From positions 12,276,001 to 12,340,000 of the forward strand of contig OY755171.1 in NCBI GenBank assembly GCA_963576735.1: DNA of 64,000 nt, read 5' to 3'. This document shows, in pieces, positions 56,101 through 64,000 of the stretch (positions are counted from its first letter, which is position 1; each line of letters starts with the position of its first letter). Origin of the DNA: Bedellia somnulentella (taxonomy: Eukaryota; Arthropoda; Insecta; Lepidoptera; Bedelliidae). A program made the position numbers and the translations under genes. The notes under the pieces were generated by a model, which saw nothing but the letters and a program-made list of their open reading frames with translations, had not been told where the DNA came from and did not search any database.

Positions 56101-59100
56101 AATTTACAGCTAATTGAATCGCAATCGATCAAATATAGCACATTAAACTACTTGATGCCCCTGCGAAGTGTAGGTACGTTATGATGGCATAAATCGAATT
56201 ACCGAGTTTAATTAAATCCATCCCTTTCTCCCCACTCACGCTAGGGTTGATAGGAGATTTCACCCCTTTGCGAGTGATTTCACCTTATTTAAATCGTATA
56301 TATTTTTTTAAATATTTGATTTTGCTATTAGTATTCATTAGCAGAACTTTATAATCTAGAGTTATTTGTTGTTTAGACTATTATTTCTGCTAGAGAACAT
56401 TTAGTATAATTACTATAATTTTGTACCTCATTTTTTATTCTAATGAGGTTTTTATCAAAGGTCAGTTGTTGTGTTTATAGTTTGAGAAAACATTATGTTA
56501 TACAATAATCGATGATGCACATAGGCTTAAAGGTGGCTAAATTTATACTCTTTTTAAAAATATAAAACGATTTGATGAAAGTTGTCCTAAACCAAACTAA
56601 AGTAACTAAATGCTGTCTGTATTGCACAAAATTATCGAAAAATACTTACGTATACTCACACCTGTAAATACCTATAAGGTGTAGCTTGAGCTTCTGAATA
56701 AGAACTTCCATAGCCACACGTGGAAGTTGAGTGGCTCATGAAAAAAAATATCGAAAGTTGCAGTAATATGAATTGAGTATCGAAGTTTGCTTGACCAAAT
56801 TAGTCTCTCCTAGGTCAGACACAAATATATATCAGTCCAAGACCGACTTAGGTTTGGTCATTGACTAAGGCTCTCGGTCAGATCTGCAGAGTGGCTAGTC
56901 AAATCTAAAAGCACCGAAGTTTTAAAGTTTTAGCAGTATAACACATACATCTTACATACAACTGGCTGTTGCGATCTGTCTCTTAACTAAAACATGAAAA
57001 TGTAATACACACGCGTACATTAGTAGTGTGAATGATGAAACCTTATCACAGTATATTACCTGAGCCTCAGGATAGATGACAGTAGGAGTAGTAACAGAGG
57101 ACACAGCGGGTGCAGCAAGCGGTGGTACTGCTACCACCTCAGGTCGCAGACGCTCGTGGTCATGAGCATCGCAAGGGGGAGACTCCACCTCCCACCATTG
57201 CGGGCTTGGCGACCAGTCGAGTCTTGGCGGTGACCTGTATGAATATAATGCTTGATGTTATTAGGTGTAAGCAATATGTTGTATTTTATAAGACTTATGC
57301 TGGCAAAACAAATGTCATATTTGACCTCCCCCCTTGTTATTAAGGGGCCAGAAAATTAATTAACGTCTTATTCGGAAGCACACTGAATTATATTTTTTTT
57401 TATAAGAATCGGTTAAGCCTCTGCAAAGTAGATCGGTTAAACCGAAGCCAGGATTATATTTTATTAGAACATAAAAATAACGTCCGACTAACCGCGGAGT
57501 GGGCACTTTAAGATTCTCATCGGTCAGCTCCATTTGTACTGGAGGAAGCACGACGATCTGGTTCCACGGCACGAAGACAGTCTTCCGAAGAGGCTTCAAC
57601 GGAGATCTCTGGAATTGCAGAGTGACAGCTCCCCCGCCGTTCACCAACACATCGAACCTGAATAGTTCACTCAAGACTCAAACTCAAACGTTCACGCCGA
57701 ATATCCCCGAAGGGGTTGGCAGAGGTACTAATACTTCTGAAAATCACGTGACATTATCACCTGGTGTTCAGAGTACCCAAGTTTTGCTTGGACAGTGTAC
57801 TCACGTGATAGGGGGCAAGCCTATCGCCGTTTTGTACGAATACACTGTTCATAGGATATAAAATAAATAGTTCACAAGACGTCAAATTCCTATTCTATTC
57901 TACCATTCTAGCCAGTCTCCGAACCGGTAGTCGTAAATCACAACTTTAATGAGACTTGCTTTATACCTCGGTTTTGGTTTTGCGAATATCCTTATTTTAT
58001 AGAGATTCGTTTTTAATAGTATAATAAACCAGCATTTGAATAAATTTGATATCGTATCCAGTTCTGTATGAATATTAATGGAAGTAATTTGATGTATCAT
58101 GCAATTAACATGGAATTCAAATTTGAATTTTTAGACAGTTAAATGAAATAAAGTGCGTGACCTAAACCACTCATACATATATTTGTCTTTTTTATGTATT
58201 TTTTTTTAATTTAATCATTGTTTATCACGATGTTTTATATCCTAGCGTAAGTATTAAAGATTTATTGTGTACAAATTTGTGGCTCTTTATTTTAAATGTG
58301 CCCAAAAATTTTATTCAGGAATATTTTTTGGAAAATTGTTACGTACTATAAGTTGCTCAACACATAATAAAGATGAATATGTTCGTTTGGGTTGTGGAAT
58401 CACTATGTATAATTTGAAACTTCGTTTCACAGTTATAGTTAGTAACCCATCAAATAGTATCAAAATAGTTAGTAAGCCATCCGTAATATTTTGTAACTAT
58501 TAGTTACAAAATATTACGGATGGCTTAATAAATCTAGTAATTATACACCGGCCGTTCAGAGAATGTGTTCCTGACACCTATCAGTTAGTTATAATAAAAT
58601 CAACATAAAGCGCTGACATAACCTTGTAATAGCGCAGTATAGATTTAGAAAAGTATTGTTTACCAAGTTATTTGACACTCAGTTTGGCACAAAATTATAA
58701 CATTTATTGATTATTGATATAATAATGATGTTTTAATGCTCATCAATTGTTAAAACGGTCAACAACCAGCAAAAATATTTTTATCGTAACTGCAACGCCA
58801 TTACAAAGTTACGTCGTTAGTTCAATCGCGACGTGTCAGGGACGCATTCTCTGAACGGCCGAACTATAGTTTTATCATAAAGTACATAAAGAAAACTCAT
58901 ACTAACCATCCCCCTTGCCTGGTGAGTGTGAATCCGAACCTGGCCTCCCGGTCGACGGAGACCCTGACTCCAATAATCCCAAGTCCTTGAGGAGACACCA
59001 CCTGACCTCGCATCACCGACACTCGGCTGGACAGACCACCGCACGTCAAATTTTATGCGCTTCCGAGCCGCATATTATAGACATTTGACGACACGTTTCT

Positions 59101-62100
59101 AACATTTTCTTTAGTTATTGAAAAAATGCTTTATATTCGCTTAAAAATGAAAAGCTTTCAATGTTTATAACGTATCGTCCAATGTCTACAGAAAAGAAAA
59201 AAGATCTAAATCTGTGAAAGTGAAGTCAATCAATAGGTTGAAAAAGAAATGAAAGTAAAATAAGAAGTTTTCAGCATGGCACATTCCTTTATTAGAATCA
59301 GCTAAGTTGTTTTAGACAAACTTCTGTTTACGAGATATTGCTTCTTGGCTTTTTAGCTCGTGTAAGTTTAACATAATTAAAATTTGTAGTAAATATTTGA
59401 TACGGAAGTAAACAGAAATTTCCCATTGTATGTCTTAGCATCAATATGCATGTAACAGCTGCCACACAAACCGTGTATTGATCGTATCATTATAGCGATG
59501 GAATCGTTTTGTTTGTCACTTATTGAACACTTGAAATTGGTGCAAGGAACATACGTGACTATTATTATGGCTTTGTTCCCAGCCTTTGTTTAAGCAAAAT
59601 TTATACCTTTTGTTACTTTAACAACTGCTATAGTATACTATGTTTATTGTAACCTGGTTAATATTGAATGCATAAAGGGATATGGTATTTTTAGTCAGTT
59701 TCAATCAACTTCAGTTCTTTAGACAATACATATTTTGTTGAATATATTATACTTCAAAATCATGTTAGGTTAGGTGATTTATTTTGAATATTTACGAAAC
59801 ATTTAAGTATTACTTTAAGCAAATTATATGGATAGTTTGGAAAAACCGCTCATATCTAAATCTCTTATTTACGTAACATAAGACTAATTCTATCAGTAAG
59901 CAAAACCTAAAAAAAATATTGGGTATATAGTCTCCCTGGAAACAAATTTACCACAAAGACAGAAAATAATAATTATAAAACGAATGTCATTGTAAAGCTA
60001 AATTGCCAATGAATAAATAAACATAAAGGATATTTATATTGTAATGAATACGTTATCTCTTAAAACTGAAGAATAACCTTAAAAATAGCAAAAGCATAGT
60101 ATTTGTAAGTTTTATATATGACATTTTTTTTTAAATTGCCCTCTGTGTGCTAATTTGTTTGTAACTCAAACATACATATTATTTTATTAACTATTTTCAC
60201 AGTACTAATGCTACTACAATACTTATTAATCCCTTAGTGAAATTGGCAGCTTTGAAATTAATCATAATCTAATAATTACATGCATTATTACTATGACAAG
60301 AATTAAACGGTACAGTTATTAAAAAAACGGGCTTCGAATCCTGAACCTGAAATTCACAAAACAACATTAAGAACTACATGTTAGATTTGCACCAGTTCAT
60401 TGCACCAATATACAAATGTTAATCAATAAAACAGTTGAAAGCGATGACGAACGAAATGTATCTTGTGATTAAACAATAATCGTTGTCTTTTTTTAAGGAG
60501 TATATTCAGTTATTTGTGTCGGTAGTCACAATGGAAAGGATCTAAACACGTAGAGTTGGGCGAAGGGTAGGGGTTGGTTAACAGATGAAAAGACGCAGAC
60601 AAAGGGTAAGGAACACATAAAAGGGTAAGTTTATTTGATGCTAAATTTGCATGTTTTACCGTAACTTTGTTCGAATGACAATATAGAAGTCGCGCCTCGA
60701 TTCGATTTAATTTATAGTCCCTAGGCCTAACGAACTGTGTATCAGACGTTTTGCGTGAAAGCGTAAATGATTTTCCTAATTTCAACAGATTGACATGTAT
60801 ATAAAATATATAAATGAATTACATAATGTACAAGCACAATAGACAATACAAATAAATAAACATAGAAACGTAGTGGCTGCGGCAAATATTTAGATCTTTA
60901 ATAAAATATGATATTATAACTTTAACTTATAAGACGAATAATAAGTCATGTTAAAAAGACAGTAAAAATTACAATTTTAAAAGTTTGACGCAGCCTTACG
61001 ACAAACAGATAACAAACATACAGTTACGTACACATAGAGAATGAAACGAATACAGACAGAGGATTGAACGAAACAGAAAAAGCGTAGGAGAGACTTCCGC
61101 GTGACGCGTGCTGCGGGTGACGCGGAGTCCACGACCACATACAATGCTAGGAGAGGCAACCAAAGAGAACAGGTCGAACAGATAGTGAACACTGAGGGGC
61201 GAGGGCGGGCTGACTGACACTTACCATGGTGTAAAGGAATTCCAGAACTCGCTAGGAGTGGCGGACACACGGCGGCACAGGGACACAGAAAGACAGGACA
61301 GATTACTACACAGATACCTACATCCCTCAGTGCAACCCCACCCCGGCTTTTAACCTCGCCGGCTATCCCGCCTTGGTTAGTTTGCGTTTCAACACTTGAA
61401 TTTACTAATCGATCAGAAAGGCCGTTTGCATTAGAACAACAACCACTTTCAACTATCCCACAACATGAACTTGCTTAATTTGGAAAAATAACCAGTAACA
61501 GTCGTAGTAGGTTGCACTAAGACTCTACATAACGGAGTTGCAATAAACATGCTGGATGATGAATGCATGAAGGTTCTCCGTCACATTCAGACAAAATAAA
61601 CGTTATATTACTTCACATTATATACGCATTATCAAAACAAATGCCAGAACGCAAGATAACCAGTCTAAATTTCGGAACTTAAATAAAATAGTGAAGCGGC
61701 TTGTGTTTTAATGCAAACAAACTTTTGAGGCGCCTTTGCATATAAAGCGAGGTGGGTTGACTACTAAAATTACTGAGATTTGTTGATTCAGTCAAACACT
61801 TTATTATTTAATAATGTGATTGACGTTTTTTCTATATTTTTCAAATTTAAGGTAGCTATTAGAACATTAATTACGATTTCGAAACACTTTCTTACTTATA
61901 AATAGACTTTTATAAATATTTGTCAAACAAGGCTTTAAAATTATCATAAATATTTAGTAATTTAAGACATAAAATTACGTTTTATTAAGTTAATGCATTA
62001 GCGTCTAGACGAGATCTCATTGTACTCGTATCTTGCAGATGTTTCGTTTAAACTGTTAGACAAACGGGTCAGGATTAGACACACACAAAGGATAAACATT

Positions 62101-63845
62101 AGACAGTACACAACACATCGGATCTGGTGTGAAATTATAAAAACAATTCGGAAGGTGGTAAACCAAAAATTATAATGATGAAAATAACCGTGCTTGGTGA
62201 CAACTCATAAATATTATGTTACACACATAAAACATAGGAAAATCAAAAACACTTCCACCAGATGATAAAATAAACATGAATTCAAAGAATATCGTCTTCA
62301 ATAAAATGAAAATAACCACACCAAATCCTCGGAGGGGTATAGGGATTTGATTGGGATAAAGGTGCTAGATCCTAATTTGTTTGTGGGAAATGTTACATTA
62401 ATTTATTATTCTTCGATGATTTGCCAATATATAATAATGGTGTTGGAAAGTAACACATTAATTTTATGAACTGTGCAAAATTGATGGAATTATTACAAGC
62501 TCAAAATTTAATTTACTAAATTTTTTGCCAATAATAAAATACACTTTAACTTCTGAATTGATTACGATTCACATTCAATTGGTCATGAAATTTAATACGC
62601 ACATTTTGTTTAATGGGCAAGCACTTACCTTTCGGAATATTCATCCATATGAGCATAGCTTTGAACAGAATTTTCTTCAATGAGGAACTTGACTCGTTGG
62701 TAGAAAGAAGCTGTGACTGAAGGTGGTTGTTTTCTCAAAAGTACCTCAACTGGATCGTTAGAGGCGAGGCACATGATGTGGTCTGCGCACTCTGGTCGAG
62801 AGCAGCACTCCGAATCCGAACAGTCCGTCATGCCATCTTCAAAATGGTATTAAGTTTTGAGGTGATCAATTGAGCATTTCCAATTTATACTTCTGAAAAG
62901 ATTAATGCTAAACGTACCTTCGTCGTTGTCTTCGTTATCGCTGCAGGAGAGTTCGAGAGCTATGGAACAATCAGTTCCAGCCCAACCTTCGGCGCAAGAA
63001 CACCGATAAACTCCGTCTTCTAACAAGCATTGTCCATGACGTGAGCAGCCATTCGGGCAACCCGCTAAACAAAAAAAGTACAAATATAAAATCCAATAAA
63101 TGAATAGGAAATATTCAATCTGAACCATCTATCTCATGGATCACATGAACTGACAGCGGACGGTTTCAAAAATAAAATTCAATGGTTTTTATTTATTTAG
63201 ATAACATCCCTAGTATGTTCGTGGTATGATAAACTAAAATGAGAATTATGTAATGATCAACATGAGATACGTTTTTAATACATCAATATGATTATTATTG
63301 CTCAAACAATAAGTAAGTACTTACATTATTATAACCTACTGATGCTTATCAGACAATCATTTTTGCCACCTTATTTAAATGTTGAATACCGTGGAAGAAC
63401 TTAAAGAAGAATAATATGATTAAACATTATAAATATTTTTGAAAAACGCGTGGTATCCAGCAGTCTTTCATGAAATTTTACTTCCCGAAAATCTTATAGC
63501 ATTACTTTTGCGTTTCACAAAAATGAGTTTAAAAAGATTTTTTGCTAAACGAAAAGTTCAAAAACATGTTCAATGTGATAATTCAAGGAAAAAACGCCTT
63601 TACAATAATTATTTCAATACTGTACAAAAGTACTTTTGTGCTAAAACTTTAAAACTTACGTAGAGTACAGTGTTTTCCATTCCATCCTTGAGTGCAGACG
63701 CAAGTTCCGTTTTTGCATTGTCCGTGATCCTGGCATCGAGTGTCACAGGGTTTTTGGTCACAAAAACTGCCTGTCCAACCTTCGTCACAGCGACAAATAC
63801 CTTCAGCACACACTCCATGCGGTCCGCAATCCAGAGAGCATACAA
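48426..63845 (-). CDS. Teneurin, C-terminal 2142 residues (5' part outside window)
   Basis: Exons in transcript order: 63660-63845, 62918-63064, 62629-62836, 58907-59026, 57493-57657, 57060-57234, 55035-55277, 54523-54750, 54216-54406, 53871-54106, 53022-53762, 52449-52852, 50294-52333, 49837-50191, 48426-49417. All phases agree (6431 nt with two leading bases of a split codon), stop TAG at 48426-48428. Teneurins are large type II membrane proteins that link synaptic partners and guide axons, homophilically or through latrophilins. The missing part is the cytoplasmic region, membrane segment and first EGF repeats. Insects have Ten-m and Ten-a. The C-terminal end suggested Ten-a to me from memory, but I cannot settle which this is. 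Introns carry SINE copies, a MITE and a palindrome. Confidence 0.95.
49510..49715 (+). repeat. SINE family A copy in a teneurin intron
   Basis: ATCATGGTTGTTAACGGTGAG, GAAAACCCACATGGCTAAG, GGCCTGCCCTCTATCACGTG and GAACACCAGGTAACAATATC. The tRNA-like head is missing. Antisense to the gene. Confidence 0.7.
50294..52852 (-). other. Teneurin YD-repeat shell
   Basis: One 680-codon exon plus the preceding 134-codon exon. YD-type strands include [53 protein letters not shown] and [18 protein letters not shown]. They form the closed barrel also seen in bacterial Tc toxins, here a structural scaffold. The very large exon is usual for the YD region. Confidence 0.9.
53022..54406 (-). other. Teneurin NHL beta-propeller
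   Basis: Repeated NHL-type blades: [97 protein letters not shown] and [13 protein letters not shown]. This propeller is the homophilic recognition surface. The vertebrate alternative insert at the first-blade junction (after ..ILEL) corresponds to the LQLG / TTQV exon junction here. Confidence 0.88.
55278..57059. other. Teneurin intron between the plug and connector exons
   Basis: 1.8 kb of AT-rich intron. A diverged family B repeat lies at 56640-56755; otherwise nothing recognised. Confidence 0.6.
56640..56755 (+). repeat. Dispersed repeat family B, diverged copy
   Basis: TACGTATACTCACACCTGTA, AATACCTATAAGGTGTAGCT, CCACACGTGGAAGTTGAGTG. Clear family order with many substitutions. Confidence 0.55.
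57672..57862 (-). repeat. SINE family A, reverse copy in a teneurin intron
   Basis: Reads as the reverse complement of the family tail: CTCAAACGTTCACGCCGAAT, CCCCGAAGGGGTTGGCAGAG, ATCACCTGGTGTTCAGAGTA, ACGTGATAGGGGGCAAGCC. It begins 14 bp past the teneurin exon 57493-57657. Confidence 0.75.
58473..58527. repeat. Perfect 27-bp-arm palindrome
   Basis: TAAGCCATCCGTAATATTTT plus GTAACTA, one T, then the exact reverse complement. Two direct GTTAGTAA(C/G)CCATC copies lie just to the left (about 58438 and 58468). Located in the teneurin intron 57658-58906. Confidence 0.9.
58549..58861. mobile_element. MITE with TIRs of about 29 bp
   Basis: Ends CGGCCGTTCAGAGAATG(T/C)G and (T/C)CCTGACAC are inverted at 58549-58577 and 58833-58861, with two mismatches. 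The element is 313 bp, has no coding capacity and ends 45 bp from a teneurin splice donor. I saw no clear target duplication, so the superfamily is open. Confidence 0.75.
59027..62628. other. Large teneurin intron
   Basis: 3.6 kb, AT-rich except for a GC-richer patch around 61070-61400. That patch contains a candidate microexon (61225-61251). No other coding signal recognised. Confidence 0.6.
61225..61251 (-). other. Candidate 27-nt teneurin microexon
   Basis: On the minus strand a long pyrimidine tract and CACTCCTAG precede CGAGTTCTGGAATTCC and TTTACACCATG, then the strong donor GTAAGTG. Its length is a multiple of three. Its phase fits the exons on both sides (62629-62836 ends with AG, 58907-59026 begins with C CGA). 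Inclusion would add nine residues, giving EFWNSFTPC before RVSVMRG. Not proven to be used. Confidence 0.5.
62629..63845 (-). other. Teneurin EGF-like repeats and Cys-rich segment
   Basis: Exon 63660-63845 encodes two EGF-like units ([18 protein letters not shown]... and [18 protein letters not shown]). Exon 62918-63064 encodes a third ([11 protein letters not shown]...[12 protein letters not shown]) and then CSDNEDNDE. Exon 62629-62836 continues with [16 protein letters not shown] and [20 protein letters not shown], the usual link into the ectodomain core. These are the last EGF repeats before the superfold. Confidence 0.9.
63065..63659. other. Teneurin intron between EGF exons
   Basis: AT-rich intron; donor at 63655-63659 (GTAAG on the minus strand) and TTTGTTTAG acceptor at 63065. 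Nothing else recognised. Confidence 0.7.
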
Positions 63846-64000
63846 CTGCAGGAATAAATGAGGTTTACTTATGCTTCTTTATTCTACTAGTACAGCTATT
63901 AATAAGTTATATATTGGTATAAATTGTGATAGTAATTAAGAAAAAAATTGTGACTTCATTGAATTTCATGTTACTTTCAGGTTTGTTGTTATTTGATTTG

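Larger units (their letters stand above)
54523..59026 (-). other. Teneurin transthyretin-like and FN-plug region
   Basis: Exon 58907-59026 gives [17 protein letters not shown] and [10 protein letters not shown], and 57493-57657 gives [17 protein letters not shown] and [14 protein letters not shown], close to the human RGQVV..GG.F.L..NGG segment. Exon 57060-57234 is a Pro-rich connector ([14 protein letters not shown]). Exons 55035-55277 and 54523-54750 hold the plug that seals the barrel, with [20 protein letters not shown] and [20 protein letters not shown]. Confidence 0.88.

Noticed and set aside
60510..61270. Minus-strand open frames inside the large teneurin intron
   Set aside because: No family motifs, no splice borders fitting a teneurin exon, and Ser/Leu-rich composition typical of chance frames. 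Only the 27-nt candidate was kept.

Overview
The window is nuclear DNA from an insect, most likely a moth or butterfly (Lepidoptera). It is AT-rich. Its three host genes have introns with GT/AG borders and have recognisable animal orthologues. It is full of eukaryotic interspersed repeats: tRNA-derived SINEs, LINE tails, mariner, a P-like element, and a gypsy-type LTR element with an env gene. I judge Lepidoptera from the style of the repeats; no species can be named.

Host genes. (1) Minus strand, 1725-10876: the first five coding exons of an APC4 (anaphase-promoting complex subunit 4) homologue; the rest lies left of the window. (2) Plus strand, 23204-43307: a complete 18-exon homologue of SPT20 (SAGA coactivator subunit), modelled at 926 aa, with every exon junction in phase. 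(3) Minus strand, 48426-63845: the last 15 exons of a teneurin (2142 aa visible), from EGF-like repeats through the transthyretin-like/FN-plug region, NHL propeller and YD shell to the C-terminal Tox-like domain. SPT20 and teneurin converge. Their candidate distal poly(A) signals are under 100 bp apart near 48.0 kb.

Mobile DNA by region. 1-4.9 kb: two decayed fragments of a transposon-like family, one beside an array of an exact 11-bp motif. 5.9-10.6 kb: LINE tails, SINE fragments and a 1.8-kb foldback element with arms of about 465 bp inside APC4 introns. 11492-19969: a young errantivirus-like element with apparently identical 278-bp LTRs and a 4-bp target duplication, inserted in an older imperfect inverted repeat. 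26.1-27.1 kb: about seven decayed tandem copies of the 5' part of SPT20 exon 5. SPT20 introns 12 and 15 hold two THAP-type remnants. The second is a delimited 1867-bp element with inverted ends and an exact 8-bp target duplication, as expected for the P superfamily. Next to it is a dead mariner with a LINE nested in it. SPT20 introns 15 and 16 also hold long palindromes, and a teneurin intron holds a short perfect palindrome and a MITE.

The genes do not form one pathway: a ubiquitin-ligase subunit, a transcription coactivator and a synaptic adhesion receptor lie side by side. The observations most worth a second look are the decayed exon array in SPT20, a 27-nt candidate microexon in teneurin, the short two-cysteine peptide after the polybasic run at the teneurin C-terminus, a cluster of four Pumilio-type motifs, the P-like insertion, and a spaced repeat array in the LTR-element leader.
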